Source: Pedobacter sp. W3I1
GTDB taxonomy: Bacteria > Bacteroidota > Bacteroidia > Sphingobacteriales > Sphingobacteriaceae
Direction of reading: 5' to 3'
Assembly (NCBI RefSeq): GCF_030816015.1
Contig: NZ_JAUSXN010000001.1
Span: forward strand, 3,472,001-3,536,000
DNA: 64,000 bases
Both the position numbers and the translations under genes were made by a program. The notes beneath the pieces are model-generated. The model ran no database searches, was not told where the DNA came from, and saw only the letters and a list, made by a program, of their open reading frames with translations. Of the stretch, positions 56,241 to 64,000 are shown in pieces. Within the stretch, counting starts at the first letter, position 1. The number at the start of each line of letters is the position of its first letter.

Positions 56241-57230
56241 ATGGAATGGTTACATAGGCAATTATTACATCTTAAACTCTATTCTAGATTTATCGAATGG
56301 ACAAAGGGATGCGTTTTGCCTGGTTTTAGTCCACTTCCATTGTATACTGTAGCTACATTTTTCTTTCGTGAAATTGGTAAAGATGCTTTGGTAAACAAAT
56401 CATCATCATTAGCTTATAGTTTCATGCTGGCTATCTTCCCTGGCATTATCTTCTTATTTACGTTAATTCCTTTTATTCCGATCAAAGGCTTTCAGGATCA
56501 GCTTCTAAATTTAATACAGCTTGTACTGCCACACAACGCTTTTGATGCCTTTGAAACTACGTTAAAAGACATTATCAAAAACCAGAACAAGGGTTTGTTA
56601 TCGTTCGGTTTTTTATCAGCCATATTTTTTGCTACAAATGGCGTTAAAAATTTAATGAAGGCTTTTAATAAATCATCATTGATTATCGAAACCAGGGGCT
56701 GGTTAAAACAACGCTTAATTGCACTGGTATTAACTACGATTATTTGTTTTTCCATTATCATCTGCATCAGCGCCATGACTCTGGGAGAAGTTTTACTGAA
56801 TAAGATCACAAACGAACTCCACATTAAAGGTAGTTTCTTGGCCTTTGCTGTACAGTTTACCCAGTGGGCACTACTGGCTATTTTATATTTTTTAACGGTA
56901 TCTATCTTATATCGATACGGGCCAGCACATTCAAAAAAGTGGCGTTTCTTTAGTGCAGGTTCCTGGCTGGCTACCATTTTAGCTTTCCTTACTATTTGGG
57001 GTTTTTCTTTCTACATCAACCATTTTGCTTCATACAACAAAGTGTATGGCTCTATCGGAACATTAATCGTAATCATGATCTGGCTTTACCTCAACTCTTT
57101 GATTTTATTGATCGGTTTTGAACTGAATGCCAGCGTGGATGTAAGTAAAAGAAGTGTGAAGATTATCCGCCCAACTTTTAATTTATTCAAAAAATCAGAG
57201 CCAATTGAAGAAAATATACAGAAGAAATAA
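56241..57230 (+). CDS. YihY/BrkB-like inner-membrane protein
   Basis: A 329-residue membrane protein of the YihY/virulence-factor BrkB family (formerly RNase BN-like by misannotation). It has six membrane segments, and the family hallmark SSSLAYSFMLAIFPGIIFLF near residues 54-73, with VYGSIGTLIVIMIWLYLNSLILLIGFELNA near 270-300. Function is unknown, probably envelope-related. It starts 9 bp after the thioesterase gene, completing a five-gene run from PASTA. Confidence 0.88.
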   Translation: MEWLHRQLLHLKLYSRFIEWTKGCVLPGFSPLPLYTVATFFFREIGKDALVNKSSSLAYSFMLAIFPGIIFLFTLIPFIPIKGFQDQLLNLIQLVLPHNAFDAFETTLKDIIKNQNKGLLSFGFLSAIFFATNGVKNLMKAFNKSSLIIETRGWLKQRLIALVLTTIICFSIIICISAMTLGEVLLNKITNELHIKGSFLAFAVQFTQWALLAILYFLTVSILYRYGPAHSKKWRFFSAGSWLATILAFLTIWGFSFYINHFASYNKVYGSIGTLIVIMIWLYLNSLILLIGFELNASVDVSKRSVKIIRPTFNLFKKSEPIEENIQKK

Positions 57231-57289
57231 TTTTTTCTTCCTCTGTGTTAAGTAATTATCAAGTTTATATAAAAAAAAAGCATTCATAG

Positions 57290-57320
57290 TTTGCAGATTT
57301 AACGGGAGTTCGTACTTTTG
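57290..57320 (+). promoter_or_regulatory. Bacteroidota-type promoter of tRNA-Ser
   Basis: TTTG at 57290-57293, a 19-bp spacer and TACTTTTG at 57313-57320 match the -33 TTTG and -7 TAnnTTTG elements exactly. It ends 4 bp before the tRNA. Confidence 0.85.
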
Positions 57321-57324
57321 CGGC

Positions 57325-57414
57325 GGAGAGTTGGCAGAGTGGTCGATTGCGGCAGTCTTGAAAACTGTTGACTTGTTAAAGGGTCCGCGGGTTCGAATCC
57401 CCCACTCTCCGCCA
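57325..57414 (+). tRNA. tRNA-Ser (anticodon TGA), CCA encoded
   Basis: A 90-nt class II tRNA. The acceptor arm GGAGAGT pairs with ACTCTCC (57404-57410), followed by discriminator G and an encoded CCA. The anticodon arm is GCAGT-CTTGAAA-ACTGT, giving anticodon TGA, which reads UCA. A long variable arm follows, as in tRNA-Ser, and the T arm is GCGGG-TTCGAAT-CCCCC-like. A consensus promoter precedes and a terminator follows. Confidence 0.97.
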
Positions 57415-57434
57415 AAATGGTTTCAAAAACCAAC

Positions 57435-57471
57435 AAAAGCCTGCAAATCTTACGATAGCAGGCTTTTTTTT
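57435..57471 (+). terminator. Terminator after tRNA-Ser
   Basis: AAAAGCCTGC pairs with GCAGGCTTTT around a 13-base loop and a run of eight T follows. Confidence 0.88.
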
Positions 57472-57786
57472 AGCAAACTCTATTGCATTCTGGCGCGAGT
57501 CTTAGTGCCTCGTGCCCAAGCCATCGCCTGAATTTATTTTAGTGAATTAACATATTGATCTTGATCCCTCTAAAAACCTCAACAAGTTAAGTATTGTAAA
57601 AGCAGATTCAGCCAGCTCTACATGCTACACACTAAAATTTACACTGGTAAGGGTGGTTTGGATCGTGGTCATATCTTGTTTGATTAAAAGAGGTTATCGG
57701 TTCAACTGCTGTTAATAAGAACTATTAAAAATTTCGATAGTAGTGAGTTATACTAGCGCAATAGAAGAAAACGAATGCTTAACATA

Positions 57787-57817
57787 AAAAAGGCTACTCG
57801 AAATCAAATAGCCTTTT
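57787..57817 (-). terminator. Terminator after the pentapeptide-repeat gene
   Basis: AAAAGGCTA and TAGCCTTTT arms around a 12-base loop, with T-run on the minus strand, 60 bp past the stop at 57879. Confidence 0.8.
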
Positions 57818-57878
57818 GTAAAAGTCAATACGTTAGAAACGAACTCTAGTTATTCAGCATCCACATAAATATACCTAA

Positions 57879-58793
57879 TTACACCAGGTTAACCTTCGAT
57901 AAATCTGCACCCAAACCTTTGAGTGAAGCATAGGTTAGCTTATCCATCATTGCTCCTTCAAAACAGATCGTTTTAATGGCTCTGTAATATTTATTGGTGA
58001 GGGCGAAGGTAGAGCGGAAAGACACGTTTTTAAGCGTTGTGCCTTTAAATGTAGTTTCGTTAAGTGCTGCGTTGTGAAACAAAACCCCTATAAAAGTCTG
58101 CCCATCCAAACGGAGTCCGCGCAGATCCGAATAATCAAAGTCTACAGCCTCAAACACGCAATTTTCAAAAACTGTTTTCCTTAAATCGGTTTTGCTCAGT
58201 TTTACCCCAGTTAGTTTGGTATTGCTGATTTTTGCCCCAGCCAGTTCTAAAGCATAGAATTTTGTACACACCAAAATGGCCTGATCAAAATTAGCACCCG
58301 TAAGATCAGTAGCCGAGAAGCTGGAATCGGTGAGGTTTGCACCTTGAAAATTGGCTTCGCGTGCATCGCTACCCAGAAACGAACTGCCAGTCAGGTCAGC
58401 ACCAGTAAAATCTGAGCCACGTATATTACTCCCGTTAAATTTGAGCTTATGCGCAATAATACCAGAAAAATCGGTACTGGCAAGATCGTTCCCACTAAAA
58501 TTGGTCAGTAGCTGTGGTTGAGGCGAATCTGCTAAACTCTTTACCTCTGGTGTTGTCTCTTCAACCGCACTGATGGCATTTGGAGAGGAGAGATTCTCTG
58601 AAAAATAATTGAGATCTACATCCAGAATCTTGGCGAGTTGGTTTAAGGTAATAATGTCTGGCATTGATTCTCCCCGCTCCCATTTTCCAACGGCTTGTGG
58701 GCTTACAAATACATGTCCGGCAAGTCCGGCCTGAGACATATTTACTTTTTTTCGTGCTCCGGCAATTTTGTTGCCGATCATTTTTGCATCCAT
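57879..58793 (-). CDS. XRE helix-turn-helix fused to pentapeptide repeats
   Basis: A 304-residue protein. Residues about 6-62 are an XRE/Cro-type DNA-binding domain (MSQAGLAGHVFVSPQAVGKWERG). A short linker is followed by pentapeptide repeats of the A(D/N)Lxx form from about 100 to 270 (GADLTGSSFLG, REANFQGANLTDSSF, ATDLTGANFDQA), a right-handed beta-helix. This fusion is seen among Gram-positive and Bacteroidota regulators but its ligand or partner is unknown; the helix might mimic DNA or bind protein. It has its own terminator and is divergent from the reductase gene at 59023. Confidence 0.88.
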   Translation of the reverse strand: MDAKMIGNKIAGARKKVNMSQAGLAGHVFVSPQAVGKWERGESMPDIITLNQLAKILDVDLNYFSENLSSPNAISAVEETTPEVKSLADSPQPQLLTNFSGNDLASTDFSGIIAHKLKFNGSNIRGSDFTGADLTGSSFLGSDAREANFQGANLTDSSFSATDLTGANFDQAILVCTKFYALELAGAKISNTKLTGVKLSKTDLRKTVFENCVFEAVDFDYSDLRGLRLDGQTFIGVLFHNAALNETTFKGTTLKNVSFRSTFALTNKYYRAIKTICFEGAMMDKLTYASLKGLGADLSKVNLV

Positions 58794-59022
58794 ATGTACT
58801 GTCTTTTTTTAATCTTTCGACATGGCAAAAGTAGCTAGTCAATTAGCCAGATTCAGCAAGTCAGCCGCTCATTATAGTTGTAATTCCCCTACTTATTGTT
58901 GCTTTTTAGCAACTGTCCGTTGTATTTAAGTCACAAGCGAATTTCTAAAAGCTAATAACGCAATATCAGTTTATATTTGCCTTACAGAAATCATAAAAAT
59001 TGTATATTCATATAAAAAGACA

Positions 59023-60036
59023 ATGAAAGCTATAGGATTTAAAACCTCACTACCCATTTCGGCAGAAGAAAGTTTTATCGAATTTGAAACAGCTGTTCCG
59101 CAACCAAGCGGACGCGATATACTGGTTAAGATAAACGCGATTAGTGTAAATCCGGTTGATTATAAAATACGTCAGAATAGTGCTAAAGATACGATATTGG
59201 AAACGCCGAAGGTGATAGGCTGGGATGCGACCGGAACGGTAGAAGCTGTTGGAGAGGCGGTTACTTTTTTTAAACCAGGTGATGCAGTTTATTACGCTGG
59301 CGATCTTACCCGCAGTGGCAGCAATGCTGAATATCAATTGATAGATGAACGGATTGTAGGCTTAAAGCCAGGCAAGCTCAGCCATGCAGAAGCTGCAGCT
59401 ATGCCCTTAACCGCGCTTACCGCATGGGAATCGTTGTACGACCGTATCCGCATTAGCGATCAAAAAGATAAGGGGAAAAGTATACTCATTATTGGAGGAG
59501 CCGGTGGTGTGGGTTCAATTGCGATACAACTCGCAAAAAAAATAAGCGGGCTAAAGGTAATTACCACAGCTTCGCGTACCGAAACTAAAGAATGGTGCCT
59601 GTCCATGGGAGCTGATTTGGTGGTGGATCATAAAAACCTGGTAGAAGAAATACGTGCAGCAGGTTATCAGGAAGTAGACTTTATACTAGATTTTGTTGAT
59701 TTAAATGCTTATTGGGATGCAATAGCAGAACTGATAAAACCACAGGGGCATATTGTTTCTATAACTGGCTCAGCCAATCCTATTGCACTGAATAAGTTAA
59801 AAAATAAAAGTGTTACTTTTTCGTGGGAATTCATGTACACCCGTTCGATGTACCAAACCGACGATATGGAAGAGCAGCACCATATTTTAAATAAACTTGC
59901 CGAACTTTTTGATAACGGCACCCTTAAAACCACTTTAAACACTACTTTGAATGGCTTTACAGCTGATAACCTAAAAGAAGCACACCGCTTATTAGAGAGC
60001 GGAAAAACGATTGGTAAGGTTGTAATCGAATATTAG
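59023..60036 (+). CDS. Zinc-free MDR-type reductase (quinone oxidoreductase-like)
   Basis: A 337-residue medium-chain dehydrogenase/reductase. The N-terminal GroES-like fold (VKINAISVNPVDYKIRQ, GWDATGTVEAVGEAV) precedes a Rossmann domain with the NADPH motif IIGGAGGVGSIAIQLAKK (about 152-170). The usual structural-zinc Cys cluster and catalytic zinc ligands of alcohol dehydrogenases are absent, so it is of the quinone-reductase or YogA type, although often labelled zinc-type. It probably reduces quinones or enones with NADPH. Divergent from the XRE-pentapeptide gene, which could regulate it. Confidence 0.85.
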   Translation: MKAIGFKTSLPISAEESFIEFETAVPQPSGRDILVKINAISVNPVDYKIRQNSAKDTILETPKVIGWDATGTVEAVGEAVTFFKPGDAVYYAGDLTRSGSNAEYQLIDERIVGLKPGKLSHAEAAAMPLTALTAWESLYDRIRISDQKDKGKSILIIGGAGGVGSIAIQLAKKISGLKVITTASRTETKEWCLSMGADLVVDHKNLVEEIRAAGYQEVDFILDFVDLNAYWDAIAELIKPQGHIVSITGSANPIALNKLKNKSVTFSWEFMYTRSMYQTDDMEEQHHILNKLAELFDNGTLKTTLNTTLNGFTADNLKEAHRLLESGKTIGKVVIEY

Positions 60037-60147
60037 GGATTAGATGCCGATTGTATCAAATATAGAATTGTCATGCTGAAGGTAATTTATTGTATAAAAT
60101 CAATATAAATAACAGGGATTTTAAGGAGATAAATCTCCTCAGATTAT

Positions 60148-60274
60148 CGTCATTTCGAGCAGGCTTTTCAGCTGGCGAAGCCTGCCTGCTGCAGGCAGGC
60201 AATCTTTATAGCAGGATCACTAGCAGGAAAGATTGCTTTCCCGAAAATTCGGGATTCCTCCTCGAAATGACGAC
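60148..60274. repeat. Family A palindromic repeat with extra hairpin
   Basis: CGTCATTTCGAGCAGGCTTT at the left and CCTCGAAATGACGAC at the right. The left arm carries an added palindromic stretch GCCTGCCTGCTGCAGGCAGG, and the tip reads CCCGAAAATTCGGG. Confidence 0.8.
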
Positions 60275-60348
60275 CTTTCTATAGAAATCTGTCAATAGTA
60301 GAGGTTCTAGAAAGAACATTGGAGTGGAGATGACATACTGCTAGGTAT

Positions 60349-60429
60349 CGTCATCTCGACCGCAGTGGAGATACGTTAAAAGATTTCTCTCTCGAAAGTT
60401 CGGGATTGCGCTTCAGTCGAAATGACGAC
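60349..60429. repeat. Family A palindromic repeat
   Basis: CGTCATCTCGACCGCAGTGG at the left and GCTTCAGTCGAAATGACGA at the right, with an AAAGTTCGGGA tip. Confidence 0.8.
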
Positions 60430-60576
60430 CGATTTTGAAATCTGTCATTGATAGTTTGTCGAAGGACCAGTTTAAATGCTTAATTAAGCGTTTCTACAGC
60501 TCACGTAACAGATTCGGATGGATTTTAACTTTACGTTACAACCTTTATTGCGTACGCTAACCCAGAAACAAGAAAA

Positions 60577-60598
60577 GGCTACTCCTTTCGGAGCAACC
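60577..60598 (-). terminator. Terminator after the small gene at 60635
   Basis: On the minus strand GGTTGCTCC pairs with GGAGTAGCC (two G-T pairs) around a GAAA tetraloop and TTTTC follows. Confidence 0.8.
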
Positions 60599-60634
60599 TT
60601 CCCGTATTTTTAATTGATAAAATAAACTGGAGAA

Positions 60635-60934
60635 TTATTTTTTCCCACTCATATCCATAAAAATAGATTTAATGCCTTCTAAAAGCTCTTTTCTCTCGCT
60701 TGCCAGTACCAATGGAAACCATTCGTCGGTATGTAATTCTACAACATGCTCATGAATAAGATAATGCCTGCCTGATCTAACCCTTCGGCGATTACCAGGA
60801 ATGATCGTTCCCGATAGCATTTTGACTATAATTTTCGTAATCATCCTGATGTATTTCGGAGAATCCTCATATTTACAATCAATAAAAAGGATCCACAATC
60901 CATTCATTGTATTGTATTGTATACTTGCTTTCAT
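60635..60934 (-). CDS. Small hypothetical protein downstream of the barrel gene
   Basis: From the ATG at 60934 (MKASIQYNTMNGLWILFIDC) the protein has 99 residues; the frame is open to 61000, but that part overlaps the barrel gene and lacks a likely start. It is basic in the middle (GNRRRVRSGRHYLIHEHVVE) and ends KELLEGIKSIFMDMSGKK. No signal or membrane helix is clear, and I do not recognise the family. The terminator just after it and the close upstream gene suggest a two-gene unit. Confidence 0.55.
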   Translation of the reverse strand: MKASIQYNTMNGLWILFIDCKYEDSPKYIRMITKIIVKMLSGTIIPGNRRRVRSGRHYLIHEHVVELHTDEWFPLVLASERKELLEGIKSIFMDMSGKK

Positions 60935-60977
60935 ATTATGAAGCTTATTAAAGATGATTACTAAGGAATATCCGTTT

Positions 60978-61535
60978 TTATAAACTAAAGCCCCAGGCAA
61001 TTCTGAAGCCTACAAAGTTGTTCGTATGGTCGCAGTGATAGAATTTGCCATTGCTTTCATAGCGTAATCCGGCATCGATGTAATTATTGTTGTGCAGATA
61101 AAATATCATTCCTGCTTGCGGCGCATATACAAATGCCGCTTTTTTGCCCTCAACACAATTTGTTTTATTTAAAAGGAAGGAAAAACCTATTTCCGATTGC
61201 AGATAAAGGTTACTTCTATAGAAATATTTTAAACCGGCTTTAACTGGCACAAGCTGTAAATCATCAACCAAATGGGAGTAATTGCCTGATACAAACATGT
61301 TATTGAACCCGGTATTTACCGAGGCATATAAAATGCTTTCGGTAATGGGAAATTCGGCCTGAACGGAAACACCCAGGGGTGCTTCATACTTTTCGGCCAA
61401 ATAGCCAGTTGCCAAACCCGTTTCGATACCAACTGAGTACCGAATACCTGTACCACCATAAACCTGCGATTGTGCTTTTGCGCCTTGAAAAACGAACAAT
61501 GGTAACAGTAGAGTTAATGCGTTAATTGTTTTCAT
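60978..61535 (-). CDS. Outer-membrane beta-barrel-like protein
   Basis: A 185-residue protein with a signal peptide (MKTINALTLLLPLFVFQGAKAQ) and an alternating beta pattern typical of small eight-strand barrels: GIRYSVGIETGLATGYLAEK, SVQAEFPITESILYASVNTGF, LQSEIGFSFLLNK, and a C-terminal strand ending FVGFRIAWGFSL, an aromatic-rich end used for outer-membrane assembly. It is probably structural or a small porin. It precedes a small hypothetical gene on the same strand. Confidence 0.78.
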   Translation of the reverse strand: MKTINALTLLLPLFVFQGAKAQSQVYGGTGIRYSVGIETGLATGYLAEKYEAPLGVSVQAEFPITESILYASVNTGFNNMFVSGNYSHLVDDLQLVPVKAGLKYFYRSNLYLQSEIGFSFLLNKTNCVEGKKAAFVYAPQAGMIFYLHNNNYIDAGLRYESNGKFYHCDHTNNFVGFRIAWGFSL

Positions 61536-61565
61536 GATTTCAAAATTTTAGTGAATAGAAATCCA

Positions 61566-61590
61566 TCACCATAGCGCGTGCTTATGGTGA
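61566..61590. promoter_or_regulatory. Inverted repeat before the barrel gene
   Basis: TCACCATA and TATGGTGA arms with a 9-base spacer containing GCGCGTGC, 31 bp upstream of the barrel start. Could be an operator or leader hairpin. Confidence 0.35.
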
Positions 61591-61688
61591 ATTATTTAGA
61601 GAGATACTATAAAAAAAGGGAGAGTTCGCCAGGATGGTAAACCCTAAGAAGATATTAGTTTAAGATAAATTAAAATACCAGTAATGGC

Positions 61689-62105
61689 TTAAGAAATAGA
61701 CCGATTGTTATTTCTTGGCATAGTATGATGTGCAACAGTTTCAGAAATATCCTTTTCAGTGTTGTTATGAATTAATATTTCGTTATATTTTTCAAGTAAC
61801 TTGATGTATTTATTCATCCAGAAATATACAGAATTCGCATCACCTTTGGTTTGATCTTCTGTATGTGAATCAAAAGCTTCATTGATATAGTTACTGTTCT
61901 TAGAAAAAGTTTCGGGTAACTCAACAGAAAAATCGTGACCGATCACAGTACCTACTTTCCAAATAATTTCGGGATTTAGGCTTTTCTGATCAAACCAATT
62001 GTAAATAGTTCTTCTACTTACTTTTAATTTCCGGGATAATTCACTTATCCCCATTCTGTCTCTGCGTACAACACGCTCAAGAACCTGACCTACATTTAAA
62101 CTCAT
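61689..62105 (-). CDS. Helix-turn-helix protein, Tn3/XRE-like head
   Basis: A 138-residue protein. The first 55 residues are a helix-turn-helix (GISELSRKLKVSRRTIYNWF) resembling XRE or resolvase-tail type DNA-binding domains. The rest is polar, with a helical segment YFWMNKYIKLLEKYNEILIH near 95-115, and probably forms a dimer. It is likely a transcription regulator of unknown target. It lies between the barrel gene and the dehydratase, on the same strand as both, with 135-bp and 150-bp gaps. Confidence 0.72.
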   Translation of the reverse strand: MSLNVGQVLERVVRRDRMGISELSRKLKVSRRTIYNWFDQKSLNPEIIWKVGTVIGHDFSVELPETFSKNSNYINEAFDSHTEDQTKGDANSVYFWMNKYIKLLEKYNEILIHNNTEKDISETVAHHTMPRNNNRSIS

Positions 62106-62239
62106 AGCAGTTAATTTAATTTAAAATAAAACATTTAAATTCGATCAACAATCTGGGACGACTATTACTATTTAATGCAATTTAATAATTATTTCGCGAA
62201 CAAAAATAAAATAATTTTATTAGGGTGTTTTTACGGTAA

Positions 62240-64000
62240 TCAATTGGCAACCAACAGGTCTAATTCTTCAAATCTCGAATTATTACTGATGTAATCAGGT
62301 ATAATTTCTTTCATTTTCTTAACCATATTCAGATCGTTGCCATCGTTGTTCAGTACAATCAGGTCTTTAATAATCTGATTAACGTACAAGTAATTGTAGG
62401 CTACTTTTTGCGATATTTTAATTTTTGGATGATGGGTAGGTATAATTTCTTCATCAATAAGCAAAAGTTCCTCGTACAGCTTCTCTCCAGGCCTCAACCC
62501 TGTAAACATGATATCAATATCAACATAAGGCGTTAAGCCTGCTAACTTGATCATATTTACAGCTAAATCGACAATCTTAACTGGTTTACCCATATCGAAA
62601 AGGTATATTTCTCCTCCTTTGCCCATTGCTCCCGCTTCCATTACCAATTGTACGGCTTCGGGAATGGTCATAAAGTACCGGGTTATTTCCGGATCGGTTA
62701 CTGTAATGGGCCCCCTTTTTTCAATCTGGCTTTTAAATCTTGGAATAACAGAGCCATTTGAACCCAAAACATTTCCAAAACGAGTGGTCACAAAACGGGT
62801 GCATGATGCTTGTGTCGTAATTTCTCCTGTTGAAATAATCTCAGGGCTGTTTAGCGACTGAATATAAATTTCGGCTAAACGTTTGGATGCACCCATTACG
62901 TTGGTTGGTTTAACGGCTTTATCAGTAGAGATCATTACAAACTTTTCTACTCCAAATTCCATTGAAATATCAGCCATGTTTTTAGTACCCAGCACATTGG
63001 TTAAAATGGCCTCAGCCGGGTTATTTTCCATCATGGGAACATGTTTGTAAGCCGCAGCATGGAAAACAATTTCAGGTTTATAAAGTTCGAATAATGTTCT
63101 GATCCGGTTTACATTCTGCACATTGGCCATAAATATCTTCACATTTGCGGCGTTTAAGCTATCTTCCAGTTCTAGCTTTAAATCGTGAAGCGGCGTTTCT
63201 GCCTGGTCGCAGAGAATTACCGATTTAGGATTATACTGTAAGGCCTGCCTAACAATCTCCGATCCGATGGAGCCCGCAGCGCCTGTAACCAAAATACATT
63301 TACCACTTAAATCCTTCAGGATATTCTTTTTGTTGAGCTTAATCGGTTCGCGTTCTAACAAATCTTCAATTTTCAGATCGCGTAACTGGTGCGAATCTAA
63401 CTTACCGTACAGCCATTTATCTGATGGTGGCACCATAATTACTTTAATGCCCTCGTTCACACAGATATCGATGATTTTCTTTTTGTTTAAAGTGTTTAGT
63501 GCATCTTCGGCAAAAAGTATTTTTTTGATATTGTGCTTTCCTTTTAATAGTTCAACCGAGCAAGAATGGTATACCTTTTTCTGCTCGAGGTATTTATCAA
63601 CGCGATCCCTGTTATCATCAATAAAGCCAATGATGTTCAGGTTAGAATCTTCATTTTGTTCTATTGCTTTTTTGATCAGAATCGCTTTTTTTTCCGAACC
63701 ATAAATCAGAATATTCTCTTTGGTCTCTGATTTGAGTTCTTTAAAAAAGAAAAACACCCCTTTTACCAAAATGCGCATGAGAATAAGCAGCGATGAGGAA
63801 ATGAAAAAATTTAATATCAATGCTTTATCCATCTGGTGCCAAAGCAATTGAAACCGTTGCGAAAGTATTTTGTTTACGCTGATAAAGAGCAAACTGGTTA
63901 CAAATACTGCCAGAAAAACCCTCAAAATATCTTCGGTATTGGAATACCGTATAATGCCGGTGTGTATTCTTAAAGAAATGAAAACACCTGCAGCAATGAA
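62240..64000 (-). CDS. CapD/WbpM-type nucleotide-sugar 4,6-dehydratase, N-terminus beyond the window
   Basis: Membrane-bound dehydratase of the FlaA1/WbpM/PglF group, acting on UDP-N-acetylglucosamine-like sugars for surface polysaccharide or glycan synthesis. The frame remains open to base 64000 (586 residues visible), so the first membrane helices are cut off; an internal TTG at 63925 is not the true start. Visible parts: membrane segments near the start, a CoA-binding-like domain (ENILIYGSEKKAILIKKAI), a Rossmann motif VTGAAGSIGSEIVRQ, and the catalytic KFVMISTDKAVKPTNVMGAS with Met in place of the usual catalytic Tyr and a downstream Lys in GASKR, as in WbpM-like enzymes. RPGEKLYEELL is near the C-terminus. 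Confidence 0.9.
   Translation of the reverse strand, partial: FIAAGVFISLRIHTGIIRYSNTEDILRVFLAVFVTSLLFISVNKILSQRFQLLWHQMDKALILNFFISSSLLILMRILVKGVFFFFKELKSETKENILIYGSEKKAILIKKAIEQNEDSNLNIIGFIDDNRDRVDKYLEQKKVYHSCSVELLKGKHNIKKILFAEDALNTLNKKKIIDICVNEGIKVIMVPPSDKWLYGKLDSHQLRDLKIEDLLEREPIKLNKKNILKDLSGKCILVTGAAGSIGSEIVRQALQYNPKSVILCDQAETPLHDLKLELEDSLNAANVKIFMANVQNVNRIRTLFELYKPEIVFHAAAYKHVPMMENNPAEAILTNVLGTKNMADISMEFGVEKFVMISTDKAVKPTNVMGASKRLAEIYIQSLNSPEIISTGEITTQASCTRFVTTRFGNVLGSNGSVIPRFKSQIEKRGPITVTDPEITRYFMTIPEAVQLVMEAGAMGKGGEIYLFDMGKPVKIVDLAVNMIKLAGLTPYVDIDIMFTGLRPGEKLYEELLLIDEEIIPTHHPKIKISQKVAYNYLYVNQIIKDLIVLNNDGNDLNMVKKMKEIIPDYISNNSRFEELDLLVAN

Larger units (their letters stand above)
57415..57878. 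other. 464-bp gap after tRNA-Ser with two terminators
   Basis: Holds the terminators at 57435 and 57787. The 300 bp between have no open frame, no palindromic repeat of the families seen elsewhere, and no integrase relic, so I see nothing that marks this tRNA as an attachment site. Confidence 0.5.
60037..60634. other. 598-bp gap with clustered repeats
   Basis: Holds an AT-rich GTAATTTATTG-type element (about 60080-60112), two family A palindromes (60148-60274 and 60349-60429) and a terminator at 60577. No gene. Confidence 0.65.

Noticed and set aside
57331..57531. A 66-codon frame over the tRNA-Ser gene
   Set aside because: It is the tRNA read as protein.
57325..57878. tRNA-Ser as an integration site for a genomic island
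   Set aside because: No integrase gene and no direct repeat of the tRNA 3' end is visible downstream.

Overview
The window is a chromosomal segment of a Bacteroidota bacterium, most likely Sphingobacteriaceae and Pedobacter-like. This is inferred from gene content: a SusC-type TonB receptor with secreted glycoside hydrolases, futalosine-route menaquinone genes, a tRNA promoter of the Bacteroidota type (TTTG, 19 bp, TAnnTTTG), AT-rich DNA and many short palindromic intergenic repeats. I see no rRNA, CRISPR array or prophage.

Layout. 1-15 kb: a glycan-use region with a SusC receptor (cut by the left edge), GH92 alpha-mannosidase, GH95 alpha-L-fucosidase and GH125 exo-alpha-1,6-mannosidase, interrupted by an IS4-family element and a GAF histidine kinase with a small overlapping gene. 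15-23 kb: a DUF1624 membrane protein, two exported thioredoxins, an NlpC/P60 lipoprotein, a frameshifted mutS, a membrane-embedded PLD-like protein and an HPF-like ribosome factor. 23-31 kb: a Fic protein with an unknown partner, mqnA, a histidine phosphatase (with a decayed copy of its tail), mqnE, a lipoprotein and a Cys/Met-metabolism PLP enzyme. 31-36 kb: a methionine locus with a promoter, SAM-I riboswitch and Cys-rich leader ORF followed by metY, metX and hom. 36-48 kb: an HTH-Panacea antitoxin with a frameshifted RelE-like toxin, a lipocalin-like lipoprotein, a queuosine-precursor transporter, a Bcr/CflA exporter, an ApbE-DUF2271/PepSY pair, a methionine aminotransferase/omega-amidase pair, glycosylasparaginase, a DUF2314 protein and CutC. 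48-51.4 kb: an IS982 element landed on the start codon of a now-broken lipoprotein gene, then a second IS4-family copy. 51.4-57.4 kb: DUF983, a Crp/Fnr regulator, Ddl, PASTA, MltG, a YbgC-like thioesterase, a YihY-like protein and tRNA-Ser(UGA). 57.8-64 kb: an XRE-pentapeptide protein, an MDR reductase, an outer-membrane barrel, small proteins and a CapD/WbpM-type sugar dehydratase cut by the right edge.

How parts fit. GH92, GH95, GH125 and the distant glycosylasparaginase together could take apart fucosylated, mannose-bearing N-glycans down to the GlcNAc-Asn link. metY/metX/hom make homocysteine from aspartate semialdehyde; the aminotransferase/omega-amidase pair could return the methionine-salvage keto acid to methionine. 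mqnA and mqnE are the first two futalosine-pathway enzymes. Ddl, PASTA and MltG form a cell-wall group.

The most notable points are the Cys-rich leader ORF sandwiched between a SAM-I riboswitch and metY, single-base frameshifts in mutS, in a Panacea-type toxin partner and in a lipoprotein, insertion sequences whose target duplications can be read exactly, and several families of palindromic repeats filling almost every long gap.
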